DNA from: AP-15 sp963716115
GTDB taxonomy: Bacteria > Pseudomonadota > Alphaproteobacteria > ATCC43930 > CGMCC-115725
Assembly (NCBI GenBank): GCA_963716115.1
Contig: CAVQSZ010000021.1
Span: 1 to 64,000 of the forward strand
Length of the DNA stretch: 64,000 bases
Direction: 5' to 3'
The translations under genes and the position numbers were made by a program. The notes beneath the pieces were generated by a model. The model saw nothing but the letters and a program-made list of their open reading frames with translations. It was not told the DNA's origin and searched no databases. Below, piece by piece: positions 56,036 through 64,000 of this stretch (position 1 is its first letter; each line of letters begins with the position of its first letter).

Positions 56036-56218
56036 GTTGATTTCTCCCGCTAGCGCTCAGGCGCATTCAGATGATGCAGTCTTGCCGCACTCGTCGTGCC
56101 CGGCCTTGTGCCGGGCATCCACGGAATCGTGGATGGCCGGGACCAGCCCACGACTGTCCGGTTCCGCTTTGGAGGGGGCAAACACGATAGCGACGCATCA
56201 TCAGTACAACCGAATGTC
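56036..56218. repeat. Intergenic palindromic repeats next to the IS element
   Basis: GTGCCCGGCCTTGTGCCGGGCATCCACGG is followed by CGTGGATGGCCGGGACCAG (about 56096-56153). It resembles both the dispersed GTGGATG modules and the ends of the adjacent IS element. No gene is seen. Confidence 0.5.
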
Positions 56219-57260
56219 GTCATGGCCGGGCTTGTCCCACGGCTGTCCGGCATGGTTTTTGCTCAAAGGAGAGCGAGCTGATTGGGGTTGATCGGGACAG
56301 GCTGATCCGGCTCAAGCAGCGCACGCAGATCGCGTTTGTGCATCAAATTGGCGCGGATCAGGCGGGCAAAGGCAAGGGGGCTGGTCACGGCCGTTTGGCT
56401 CGCCTGGGCCAGGCGCAGCAACAGGAAGCTGATCAGAGCGACCGCCACTTGAATTCGAACCGCGTTCTCGGAGGCGCCGAGAAAGCGGGTGATCTTCAGC
56501 GTCTGCTTGATCCAGCGAAAGAACAGCTCGATCGCCCACCGTCGCTTATAAAGATCAGCGATCAGCTGCGCTGGCGCAGTCAGGTCATTGGTCACGATCC
56601 GCAGGATCTTGCCGCTGTCGATCCTCACCCGGGTCAAGCCCGGGGCAGGTTTTGACGTTGGCCGCGCTGAACCCGGCAGACGGGTTGGTCGGCCGGATCT
56701 AAACCACGTGCACCTTCCCCCCCGGCGAGGCCGCCCACCGCGCGCTGCGCCCGCTCAGCGCCAGCGAGGTCGCATCGATCAGATAAGTCGTGCCCTCCAG
56801 CTTGCGGCGCAGCCCCCGATGCGCCCGCTTGACCACAACCGCGAGCAAATCGGCGAACAACGCGCTCGACCGATGGGCATTGGCATCGGCGAGGCTCGAC
56901 CGGCGAACCACGCCGATCCCCAAATGATAGAGCCGGGTTTGATGGCTGCTCAGCCCGATCGCGATCTCGCGCAGGCTGACCGCGCCGGAAAGCTGGGCAT
57001 AGATCATCGCCACCAGCTGTGTCTTGGCGGTGAACCCGCGCTGTCGCTGGTCGGCTCCGTGGACCTCGACCAGCCGCTCAAATTCGCCCCAAGGAAGATG
57101 CTTCAGCACAGTGTGAAACACGGTATTATGGTGTCGCACGGCATTGTCCCCTTTCGTGTCCTGGAACGTCGCCAACGTCCAAACACGAATACATACAGTG
57201 CCGTGCCACCCGTAAAGCACAAAATGTGCCGGACAGCCGTGGCACAAGCCCGGCCATGAC
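56219..57260 (-). mobile_element. Decayed IS4-family insertion sequence
   Basis: The ends are inverted repeats of about 34 nt with one visible mismatch (GTCATGGCCGGGCTTGTCCC at 56219 and the complement of TGCCACAAGCCCGGCCATGAC near 57260). The interior holds two pieces of an IS4-type transposase. The element is 1042 bp, shorter than a complete member would be. No clear target-site duplication could be confirmed. Confidence 0.8.
56263..57139 (-). pseudogene. IS4-family transposase, internally deleted
   Basis: The N-terminal piece (GTG 57139 to a stop at 56699) has FERLVEVHGADQRQRGFTAK, AMIYAQLSGAVSLREIA and YLIDATSLALSG with the first catalytic Asp. The C-terminal piece (56637-56263) has LRIVTNDLTAPAQLIADLYK and RRWAIELFFRWIKQTLKI, the Y-x2-RW-x2-E motif. 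The second Asp region, about 120 residues, is missing. Not functional. Confidence 0.85.
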
Positions 57261-57304
57261 GTTGAGTGAATCTTATGTCTGCGTCTGAGCACTAGCTAGA
57301 CCTC

Positions 57305-58042
57305 TCACCGGCCCTTGTATCGCGGCTTGCGGCGTTCCTTGAAGGCGCGCACGCCTTCGGCGGCGTCCTCGCTGTCGCGCACCGCCATAAGCTCGGCGCC
57401 GAAGCGGGCGGCGAGCTCGGAGGGCCCCCGCGGCAGGATGTGCCCGGTGACGAAGCGCTTCATCGCCGCCAGCGCCAGCGGCGCCAGGTCGATGATCCTG
57501 CGCGCCATCGCCAGCGCCTCGTCGAGCTCGGTCCCGTCGGGCACGACGCGGTTGGCGAGCCCGACCTCATAGGCGCGCCGCGCCCCGATCGGCTCGCCCA
57601 GCAGCATCAATTCCATCGCGATCTTGTGCGGGATGCGGGCGGCCAGCCCGGCGATCATGCCGCCGGTGATCCCGACCTTGCCCTCGGGATAGGAGAATTT
57701 GGCGCTCTCGGAGGCGACCAGCAGATCGCACATCATCGCCATCACCAGCCCGCCGCCGATGCACCAGCCCGCGACCGCCGCGATGACCGGCTTTTCGGTG
57801 GCGATGCCGACGGTCGGCACGCAGCGCCACAGCTCGGGCAGGTCGGTCACGTCGGCCCCGGCCGAAAACGCCCGGCCGCCCGCGCCGGTCAGGATGGCGA
57901 CGCGCTGCGCCGAGCGGTCGAACGCGGCGAACGCCGATTGCAGGTCGAGCGCAACCTGCTTGTTGATGGCGTTGAGCTTTTCCGGCCGGTTGATCGCCAC
58001 GATGGTGACCGGGCCGCGCTCCTCGACGATGACGACGCTCAT
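57305..58042 (-). CDS. Enoyl-CoA hydratase/isomerase family protein
   Basis: An intact 245-aa crotonase-family protein: AINRPEKLNAINKQVALDL, ILTGAGGRAFSAGADVTDLP, VIAAVAGWCIGGGLVMAMMC and FSYPEGKVGITGGM. The usual catalytic Glu pair region is partly changed (PEGKVGI keeps one Glu). ATG 58042 follows GGGGGGA. It is divergent from the small lipoprotein gene. Confidence 0.87.
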   Translation of the reverse strand: MSVVIVEERGPVTIVAINRPEKLNAINKQVALDLQSAFAAFDRSAQRVAILTGAGGRAFSAGADVTDLPELWRCVPTVGIATEKPVIAAVAGWCIGGGLVMAMMCDLLVASESAKFSYPEGKVGITGGMIAGLAARIPHKIAMELMLLGEPIGARRAYEVGLANRVVPDGTELDEALAMARRIIDLAPLALAAMKRFVTGHILPRGPSELAARFGAELMAVRDSEDAAEGVRAFKERRKPRYKGR

Positions 58043-58127
58043 CTAATCCCCCCTTCGGCCGCGCCCCGATTAAACCCGAGCCGCCTCGCCTTGACAAATC
58101 TCGGGCGCGGCCGCCATCCTCGACGGC

Positions 58128-58337
58128 ATGAAACGGCTCATGATCATCTTCACCGCCATCGGCGCGCTGAGCGCCGGCTGCGCCGGCCCCAACCCCAACC
58201 GGGCGGCGGGCGGATCGGGTCAGGATTGCGCATCCTGCCAGATCGAGAACCCGGGCGACGTCTCGGTGTGCGAGAGGATCTGCCACGAGCACGAGAGCGA
58301 TCAGATGGGCGGCTGGGCGGGCGCCGTGCTGCATTGA
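58128..58337 (+). CDS. Small Cys-rich lipoprotein
   Basis: A 69-aa protein with a signal and lipobox LSAGC (Cys18). The mature part has four more Cys in CASCQIENPGDVSVCERIC, which could form two disulfides or bind metal. No family recognised. It lies upstream of the TPP enzyme on the same strand. Confidence 0.65.
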   Translation: MKRLMIIFTAIGALSAGCAGPNPNRAAGGSGQDCASCQIENPGDVSVCERICHEHESDQMGGWAGAVLH

Positions 58338-58393
58338 GGCGAAGGCGGCGCGGGGCCCGGTCGGCGTCGGATGCAATTCGGGAGGGACGATCG

Positions 58394-60043
58394 ATGCAGG
58401 TGATGAACGTCATTGCCGAGATCCTCAAGCGCGAGGGTGTCTCGACGCTGTTCTGCTTTCCGACGACGCCGATCATCGAGGCCGCCGCCGCGGTCGGGAT
58501 CAAGCCGGTGATCTGCCGCCAGGAGCGGGTCGGCGTGCATATGGCCGACGGCTTCGCCCGCGTCGCCAACGGGCATCCGCCCGGCGTCTTTGCGATGCAG
58601 TACGGGCCGGGGGCCGAGAACGCGTTCGCCGGGGTCGCCACCGCCTTTTCCGATTCCTCGCCGGTCGTGTTCCTGCCGCTCGGGCACCCGCGCGAGACCG
58701 CGCAATTGTTCCCGATGTTCAAGTCGAGCCGCGCCTACGCCTCGATCACCAAGTCGGTCGAGGAGGTGCAATTGCCGCACGAGGTCGCCAACATCATGCG
58801 GCGCGCCTTTTCGCAGGTGAAGAACGGGCGGCCGGGGCCGGTCATGGTCGAGGTGCCGGCCGACGTCACCGGCATCGAGGTCGAAATCGACCCGGCGCAG
58901 TACCGGCCGGTTCGCGCCAGCCGCTCGCAGGGCGACCCGCGCGACATCGACGAGGCGGCAAAGATGCTGCTCGAGGCCGCCTGCCCGATGATCCTGGTAG
59001 GCCAAGGCGTCTTTTATGCCGAGGCGACCGAGGAGCTGCGGCGGTGCGCCGAGCTGCTGCAGGCCCCGGTGATGACGACATTCGACGGCAAGAGCGCCTT
59101 TCCTGAGGATCACGCGCTGGCGCTCGGATCGGGCGGCGGCACCTTCACCGGGCACGGCCGGCATTTCCTGCACAAATCCGATCTGGTGCTGGGCGTCGGC
59201 TGCAGCTTTACCCGGCACGGCATCGCCACCCCGGGATTGCCGCCCGGCAAGAAGTACATCCACCTGACCAACGACCCGCGCGACCTGCACAAGGCCTTTG
59301 CCGCCGATCTCGGAATTCTCGGCGACGCCAGGCTGGCGCTCGGCCAATTGATCGAGGCGGTCAAGGACCGGCTGGGCGGCAAGGAGCGCGCGAGCGGCGT
59401 CGCGCGGGAGATCGCCGGGAAGCGCGAGGAATGGCTCGCGCGCTGGGCGCCCAAGCTGCATTCGAACGAGAATCCGATGACTCCCTACCGGGTGATCTCC
59501 GAGTTCATGCGCGTCGTCGACCCGGCCGAGGCGATCGTCACCCACGATTCCGGCAGCCCGCGCGAGCAGCTCAACCCGTTCTACCGGGCGACCCGGCCGC
59601 GCTCCTATCTGGGCTGGGGCAAGTCGCACCAGCTCGGCACCGGGCTCGGCCTCGTCATCGGGGCCAAGGTCGCCGCCCCCGACAAGTTCTGCGTCAACTT
59701 CATGGGCGACGCCGCCTTCGGCATGACCGGGCTCGATTTCGAGACGGCCGCGCGCTGCGGCATCCCGATCACCACGATCGTCTTAAACAATTCGACGATG
59801 GCGATCGAGACGCATGCGATGCAGTTGTCGCACGAGCGCTACCGGGCGCGCGACCTCGGCGGCAACTACGCCAACATCGCCCGCGACCTCGGCGGCTGGA
59901 GCGAGCGGGTCGAGGATCCCTCGCAGATCGGCGACGCGATCCTGCGCGCCCGCCGGCAGAACGACGAGGGCCGCGCCGCCCTCCTCGAATTCGTCACCAG
60001 CCAGGAGCAGGGCTTCTCGCACCGCCGCGGCGGCCCCGAATAG
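58394..60043 (+). CDS. Thiamine-pyrophosphate-requiring enzyme, acetolactate-synthase-like
   Basis: The 549-aa protein has the three-domain layout: an N-terminal PYR domain with the activating Glu in CRQERVGVHMADGFARV, a central domain with MILVGQGVFYAEA, and a C-terminal PP domain with MGDAAFGMTGLDFETAARCG and IVLNNSTMAIE (the TPP motif with GDA in place of GDG). It could be a decarboxylase or ligase of 2-oxo acids; it is not a clear IlvB. Intact. Clustering with an enoyl-CoA hydratase and LLM gene suggests catabolism. Confidence 0.87.
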   Translation: MQVMNVIAEILKREGVSTLFCFPTTPIIEAAAAVGIKPVICRQERVGVHMADGFARVANGHPPGVFAMQYGPGAENAFAGVATAFSDSSPVVFLPLGHPRETAQLFPMFKSSRAYASITKSVEEVQLPHEVANIMRRAFSQVKNGRPGPVMVEVPADVTGIEVEIDPAQYRPVRASRSQGDPRDIDEAAKMLLEAACPMILVGQGVFYAEATEELRRCAELLQAPVMTTFDGKSAFPEDHALALGSGGGTFTGHGRHFLHKSDLVLGVGCSFTRHGIATPGLPPGKKYIHLTNDPRDLHKAFAADLGILGDARLALGQLIEAVKDRLGGKERASGVAREIAGKREEWLARWAPKLHSNENPMTPYRVISEFMRVVDPAEAIVTHDSGSPREQLNPFYRATRPRSYLGWGKSHQLGTGLGLVIGAKVAAPDKFCVNFMGDAAFGMTGLDFETAARCGIPITTIVLNNSTMAIETHAMQLSHERYRARDLGGNYANIARDLGGWSERVEDPSQIGDAILRARRQNDEGRAALLEFVTSQEQGFSHRRGGPE

Positions 60044-60270
60044 GGCGGAGGCATTCGCGCACGAGGCTTCCCGCCCTGCCTCCTGAAGCACGCTGGCGGC
60101 GAACGGCGCGCCGCGGAACCTCCTTCCGATCTGCGCCTGACGACGATCCACGGCGCCGCTGCGGGGAGCGGCGGCTGAGCCTCGGGCCGCCGATGTCGTT
60201 CTTGCCGCTTGTCGGATAATCTGCCGGGCTGTTGCATCGGCCGCGCGTTTTTGTTCGACGGAGGGGAACC
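60044..60270. other. Intergenic region upstream of the LLM gene
   Basis: No gene or clear repeat is seen. A GGAGGGG ribosome site at 60260-60266 sets the start of the next gene. Confidence 0.5.
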
Positions 60271-61209
60271 ATGCCGCCGCGTATCGGATATCTGCTGCCG
60301 ACCCGGGAGGCTGTCATGCGCGGCCGCCCGGAGACGGCGCCGTTGCTGGCGCTGGCGGAGCGGGCGGAAGCGCTGGGGCTCGCTTCGGTGTGGGTCGGCG
60401 ATTCGCTGCTGTCGCGGCCCCGGCACGACCCGCTGACCCTGCTCGCCGCCGCGGCCGCGCGGACGCGCAGGGTGATGCTCGGCACCGCGGTCTTTCTGCC
60501 GGCGTTGCGCAACCCGGTGGTGCTGGCGCACCAGCTCGCCACCCTCGACCAGATCAGCGAGGGGCGGCTCGTGCTCGGGGCCGGGATCGCCAGCGACGCG
60601 CCGAGCATCCGCGCCGAGTTCGCCGCCGCCGGGGTGCCGTGGGAAGGCCGCGTCGGCACGATGATGGAGGGCCTGCGGCTCGCCCGCGCGCTGTGGGCCG
60701 GCGAGCCGGTCGACTGGGACGGCCGCTGGAAGGTCGCGGCCGGCGTCCTGGGGCCGACGCCGTATCGCGCCCACGGCCCGCCGATCTGGATGGCCGGCTC
60801 GGTGCGGCCGGCGCTCGAACGCGCGGGAAAATACTTCGACGGCTGGTTCGCCAACGAGGCCGACCTCGGGCGCTGGGCCGGGCAGCTGGCCGAGGTGCGC
60901 GAGATCGTCCACGCCGCCGGGCGCGACCCCGCCGACTTCACGGCCGCGGTCTACATGACCTTGGCGATCGACGAGGATGCAGGCCGCGCCGACCGGGCGA
61001 TCGACGCCTTCCTCGAAAGCTATTATTCGCGCCCGGCGGCGGAGCTGCGCCGACGGCAGGCCTGCTTCGGCGGCCCGAAGGCCGCGGCGGCGGATTATCT
61101 GCGGAGCTACGCCGACGCCGGCGCCGACCACCTGATCGTGCGCTTCACCGGCGAGCACGAGCGCAACCTCGACACCCTGACGGCGCTGCGCGCCGAGCTC
61201 GGGTGGTGA
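60271..61209 (+). CDS. LLM-class flavin-dependent oxidoreductase
   Basis: A 312-aa luciferase-like protein: MPPRIGYLLPTREAVMRGRP, LGLASVWVGDSLLSRPRHDP, LGTAVFLPALRNPVVLAHQL, and GRLVLGAGIASDAPS. Flavin- or F420-linked oxidation of an unknown substrate is expected. Intact; the Cys-rich gene follows after 3 nt. Confidence 0.87.
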   Translation: MPPRIGYLLPTREAVMRGRPETAPLLALAERAEALGLASVWVGDSLLSRPRHDPLTLLAAAAARTRRVMLGTAVFLPALRNPVVLAHQLATLDQISEGRLVLGAGIASDAPSIRAEFAAAGVPWEGRVGTMMEGLRLARALWAGEPVDWDGRWKVAAGVLGPTPYRAHGPPIWMAGSVRPALERAGKYFDGWFANEADLGRWAGQLAEVREIVHAAGRDPADFTAAVYMTLAIDEDAGRADRAIDAFLESYYSRPAAELRRRQACFGGPKAAAADYLRSYADAGADHLIVRFTGEHERNLDTLTALRAELGW

Positions 61210-61212
61210 GCC

Positions 61213-61722
61213 GTGCGCCGTCTCGTCCTCCTCGCCATCGCCGCGCTGGCGCTCTGCCCGGCGGCGTCGGCGCAGCAGCCGAGCCAGGCCCAGGCGGACG
61301 CGATCCGCCAGGCCTGCCGCGGCGATTACCAGGCGCATTGCATGGGGGTGCCGACCGGCGGCTCGGCGGCGCTCGCCTGCCTGAAGAACGCGCAAGGCCT
61401 GTCGGCGCCCTGCCGGCAGGCGGTTGACGCGGCGGGCGGCGGCCCCTCCTCCACCCCGGCGGCCAGGGCCCCGGCGGCCCCGCCGCCTTCCGGCGCGGCG
61501 CCGCAATCGTCCCGCGCCGCAGCACCGCCGCCGGCGATGGCGCCGATGCCGTCGCGGCCGGAGGCGATGCCGGTGCGCGAGGCCTGCGCCGGCGACTACC
61601 GATATTTCTGCCGCGGCGTGCCGCCGGGCGGCGGCCGGGCGCTCGCCTGCCTGCGGGAAAACGCCGGCGGGCTGTCGCGGCAGTGCCGCCGGGCGCTGCT
61701 CGCCGCCCGCTACGGGCGTTAG
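61213..61722 (+). CDS. Secreted protein with two Cys-rich repeats
   Basis: The 169-aa product from GTG 61213 has a signal peptide (LVLLAIAALALCPAASAQ). Two copies of a Cys-rich unit follow: ACRGDYQAHCMGVPTGGSAA with LACLKNAQGLSAPC, and ACAGDYRYFCRGVPPGGGRA with LACLRENAGGLSRQC. An Ala/Pro-rich linker separates them. The unit resembles the cysteine-rich GLG1-type repeat found in small periplasmic proteins. The spacing of four Cys per unit is conserved. Function unknown. Confidence 0.8.
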   Translation: MRRLVLLAIAALALCPAASAQQPSQAQADAIRQACRGDYQAHCMGVPTGGSAALACLKNAQGLSAPCRQAVDAAGGGPSSTPAARAPAAPPPSGAAPQSSRAAAPPPAMAPMPSRPEAMPVREACAGDYRYFCRGVPPGGGRALACLRENAGGLSRQCRRALLAARYGR

Positions 61723-61730
61723 GCCCGCGC

Positions 61731-62087
61731 TCAGCCGCGCAGCATCAGCTGCAGGCGATGCCCGTCGGGGTCCTCGAAATAGATGCAGCGATCCTGTCCC
61801 GGGCGGCCATGCACCGCCACGCCGTGTCGCTCCAGCTCGGCCTTCAGCGTCTCGTAGCTCCCGGATGCGACGTTGAGGGCGAGGTGGTTGAGGTCGTTCC
61901 CCTTGGTCAAGGGGCTGCCGTCGCGCTTTTTAAACAGGGCCACCCCTTGCCGGCCGGCATGCATGAAAACCTGGCCGTCATCCTCGCGGTAGACGGTCAT
62001 GCCGAGAATGTCGGTGTAGAACGCCTTCGATCGCGGCACATCGTCGACGTGCAGCACGATGTGGTCGACCCCGCTGGTGTGGATCAT
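61731..62087 (-). CDS. VOC (glyoxalase/bleomycin-resistance fold) family protein
   Basis: The 118-aa protein has VDHIVLHVDDVPRSKAFYTD, LGMTVYRED, LNHLALNV and IYFEDPDGHRLQLM. The His and Glu positions for a metal site are present. Such proteins include dioxygenases, lyases and resistance proteins; the role here is open. It is convergent with the Cys-rich gene. Confidence 0.87.
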   Translation of the reverse strand: MIHTSGVDHIVLHVDDVPRSKAFYTDILGMTVYREDDGQVFMHAGRQGVALFKKRDGSPLTKGNDLNHLALNVASGSYETLKAELERHGVAVHGRPGQDRCIYFEDPDGHRLQLMLRG

Positions 62088-62368
62088 CGGCTCCTCCCTT
62101 GCGCTGTTGCGGCGCATGCCGCCAGCGCGCCCCGAGCATTCCCGGCGATCCCGCGCCTGTCAACCATGCGCCGCGCCGGCCAATTTTCGCGTTCATGCGC
62201 GGTCGCCATATCGCCGTAGGCAATTGCCTGCCTCGCGGATTCGCCGTAAGTTATTCTACCTGTCGCCGGTCGGTTCGGATGTGACAACAGGGTGGCGGCG
62301 TCGCCCAGGCGCTGCGCGGCGCTCGGGTGTGGCATGGGACAACAACGTCGTATGGAGGGCAAATCGTC

Positions 62369-62911
62369 ATGAAGAGGAACTCGTCGGTCATCAAAGGATC
62401 AATCGCGGCGGCCGCGATCCCGCTCGCCGCGCTGCTCTTGTCCGCCTGCGTCTCGCAAAGCCAATACGATGCGGTCGTGGCGGAGAACCAGCAGCTGAAG
62501 GCGCAGCTGTCGCAGTCGCAGGCGGAGCAGAAGTTTGTCGTCGCCGACGACGCGTTGTTCCCATCAGGCGGGTATCAGCTCACCGCCCAGGGCCAGCAGG
62601 CGCTCATGAGCCTGGTCCCGAAGCTGACGGGCCTGCAGAACGCCAAGATCGTGGTCTACGGCTACACCGACAACACGCCGATCGGGCCTGAGCTGCAGCG
62701 CATGGGCATCGCCAACAACCTCGACCTGTCGACCCGGCGCGCCGCCACGGTTGCGAGCTTCCTCGTCTCGCAAGGCGTCAACCCCAACATCACCTCGGCC
62801 AAAGGGTTCGGCGACACCCATCCGGTCGCCTCGAACGACACGCCGCAAGGCCGCGCGCAGAACCGCCGCATCGAAATCACGATCCAAGGGCCCGGCGCGC
62901 CCGGCGCCTGA
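62369..62911 (+). CDS. OmpA-family lipoprotein
   Basis: The 180-aa protein has a signal with lipobox LLSAC (Cys27), a short coiled coil (QYDAVVAENQQLKAQLSQSQ) and an OmpA-like peptidoglycan-binding domain: IVVYGYTDNTPIG, NLDLSTRRAATVASFLVSQG, GFGDTHPVASNDT and RAQNRRIEI. It probably tethers the outer membrane to peptidoglycan. It stands ahead of an efflux outer-membrane factor. Confidence 0.9.
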   Translation: MKRNSSVIKGSIAAAAIPLAALLLSACVSQSQYDAVVAENQQLKAQLSQSQAEQKFVVADDALFPSGGYQLTAQGQQALMSLVPKLTGLQNAKIVVYGYTDNTPIGPELQRMGIANNLDLSTRRAATVASFLVSQGVNPNITSAKGFGDTHPVASNDTPQGRAQNRRIEITIQGPGAPGA

Positions 62912-62923
62912 CCGTCGCGCCAT

Positions 62924-62951
62924 CGCCGCCGGCCATCTCGGACCGGCGGCG
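62924..62951 (+). terminator. Possible terminator hairpin after the OmpA-like gene
   Basis: CGCCGCCGG (62924-62932) pairs perfectly with CCGGCGGCG (62943-62951) across a 10-nt loop. No T run follows, so intrinsic termination is uncertain. Confidence 0.35.
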
Positions 62952-63055
62952 TTCGACGGCCGACACGTAAAAAAAGAGAGGCGCGGGCCATCGCCGCCAG
63001 GAGCCGGGATCGAGTATCCTGGCGGTGGAGCTGCCCATGTGAGCGTGAGCGCACG

Positions 63056-64000
63056 GTGAACATCGTCCGCCGCAATCGAGGCGCCAGGGCGGCGCCGGCC
63101 GTGCTTCGCCGCGCGCCCGAGCGACGCGCCCGGCGCTTTGCGGTTGTCGCGCTGCTGGCGCTGCCTTGCGCCGGTTGCCTTGTCGGCCCCGATTTCTCGT
63201 CGCCTTCGGCGCCGGTCGCCCTGAAGTACCTCGAGGCGAGCAACCCCGCGGTCAAGCCCGGCGACCCGCTCTACCGCGACTGGTGGAAGGTGTTTCACGA
63301 CCCGGTCCTCGATCGGCTGATCGAGACCGCCTATGCGCAGAACCTGACCCTGGTCAGCGCCGGCGCGCGGGTGCTGGCGGCGCGCGCGGAATTGGGGGTG
63401 GCGATCGGCGAGTTCTACCCGCAGCTGCAGACGGGGTCGGGCTCGCTGACCTACGACCGCACCAGCCATGCCGACCCGACGGCGAGCCCGACCGCGCAGC
63501 TGTCGAATTTCTGGCGCGCCTCGCTCGGCGGCAACGTCAATTGGGAACTGGATTTCTGGGGCAAGTTTCGCCGCGGCATCGAATCGGCCGACGCCGCCTA
63601 CCTCGCCTCGATCGCCAGCTACGACGACGTGCTCGTGACGCTGCTGGGCGACGTCGCGACGACCTATATCGGCATCCGCACCCTGGAGCGGCAGATCGAG
63701 ATCGCGCGCGACAACATCGTCAAGCAAAAGAAGGCGCTCGCCATCGCCGAGGCGCGCTACCGGGGCGGGGTCGCGACCAAGCTCGATGTCTATCAGGCGC
63801 AGAACGTCCTCGGCCAGACCGAGTCGACGATCCCGCAATTGACGATCCAATTGAAGCAGGGGCTGAACGCGTTGCGCGTGCTCTTGGGGATGGCCCCGCA
63901 GCCGCTCGACGATTTGCTGCGGGGGTCGAGCGGCATCCCGGTGCCGCCGAGCGGCGTGGCGGTCGGCATCCCGGCCGATCTCGTCCGCCGCCGCCCCGAC
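63056..64000 (+). CDS. RND efflux outer-membrane factor (NodT/OprM type), 3' part beyond the window
   Basis: A frame from GTG 63056 runs to the window edge without a stop. An N-terminal lipobox (ALPCAGC) precedes the family start CLVGPDFSSPSAPV, then DWWKVFHDPVLDRLIETAYA, NFWRASLGGNVNWELDFWGK (the family's WELDFWGK motif), and RYRGGVATKLDVYQAQ. It forms the outer-membrane channel of a tripartite pump; partner genes presumably follow. An upstream ATG is not available in frame. Confidence 0.9.
   Translation, partial: MNIVRRNRGARAAPAVLRRAPERRARRFAVVALLALPCAGCLVGPDFSSPSAPVALKYLEASNPAVKPGDPLYRDWWKVFHDPVLDRLIETAYAQNLTLVSAGARVLAARAELGVAIGEFYPQLQTGSGSLTYDRTSHADPTASPTAQLSNFWRASLGGNVNWELDFWGKFRRGIESADAAYLASIASYDDVLVTLLGDVATTYIGIRTLERQIEIARDNIVKQKKALAIAEARYRGGVATKLDVYQAQNVLGQTESTIPQLTIQLKQGLNALRVLLGMAPQPLDDLLRGSSGIPVPPSGVAVGIPADLVRRRPD

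Overview
The window looks like a chromosomal segment of a very GC-rich alphaproteobacterium. I judge this from the rRNA operon layout (16S, tRNA-Ile, tRNA-Ala, 23S, 5S, tRNA-fMet), an rRNA promoter with good sigma70 hexamers, a purE/purK locus beside DUF465 and TIGR02444 genes, and dispersed palindromic repeats of the rhizobial/rhodospirillal kind. I could not run a 16S search, so the order is open (Rhodospirillales or Hyphomicrobiales are my best guesses).

Layout. 1-6.3 kb: a minus-strand rRNA operon whose 23S gene carries two intervening sequences, one of them encoding a four-helix-bundle IVS protein. Inverted repeats built of CAGGNAT-like heptamers flank both insertions and recur in the two tRNA spacers. 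6.3-12.0 kb: a minus-strand operon for a TAXI-type solute receptor and a SoeABC-like membrane molybdoenzyme (probable sulfite dehydrogenase). 12.5-18.3 kb: a hydroxyacid dehydrogenase, a DUF4239 membrane protein, and a CoA-transferase / enoyl-CoA hydratase / hydrolase cluster. 18.4-22.9 kb: housekeeping genes (two DUF465, ubiX, TIGR02444, purE-purK, acuI-like). 23.7-28.0 kb: an amidase, then a secreted protein of unknown function behind a perfect CRP-type site, bracketed by a 230-bp direct duplication from the neighbouring CoA-transferase gene. 28-33.5 kb: ABM monooxygenase, MscS channel, purC, a low-complexity secreted protein, a thioesterase and a SRAP protein. 33.7-35.4 kb: a decayed, gene-poor stretch. 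35.4-43.4 kb: a GMC oxidoreductase fused in frame to NudC through a repeat element, creatininase-family amidase, KDG kinase, FabG-like SDR, a Rieske dioxygenase pair and tRNA-Thr. 43.8-56 kb: TauE/SafE exporter, LLM oxidoreductase, a lipoprotein, a monomeric isocitrate dehydrogenase sitting inside the wreck of a dimeric one, a PGDH-like enzyme, GNAT, a porin, a phosphodiesterase/HAD pair and an SDR. 56.2-57.3 kb: a dead IS4-family element. 57.3-64 kb: enoyl-CoA hydratase, TPP enzyme, LLM oxidoreductase, Cys-rich secreted protein, VOC protein, OmpA-like lipoprotein and the start of an RND outer-membrane factor.

At least a dozen otherwise well-conserved genes carry single-base frameshifts, both insertions and deletions, usually in short G/C runs. 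Many of these are probably assembly errors rather than true pseudogenes, so I annotate such genes as full-length with the shift position stated. The most interesting observations are the replacement of dimeric by monomeric isocitrate dehydrogenase with both remnants still in place, the rRNA-operon repeat family with its IVS protein, and the repeat-mediated GMC-NudC fusion.
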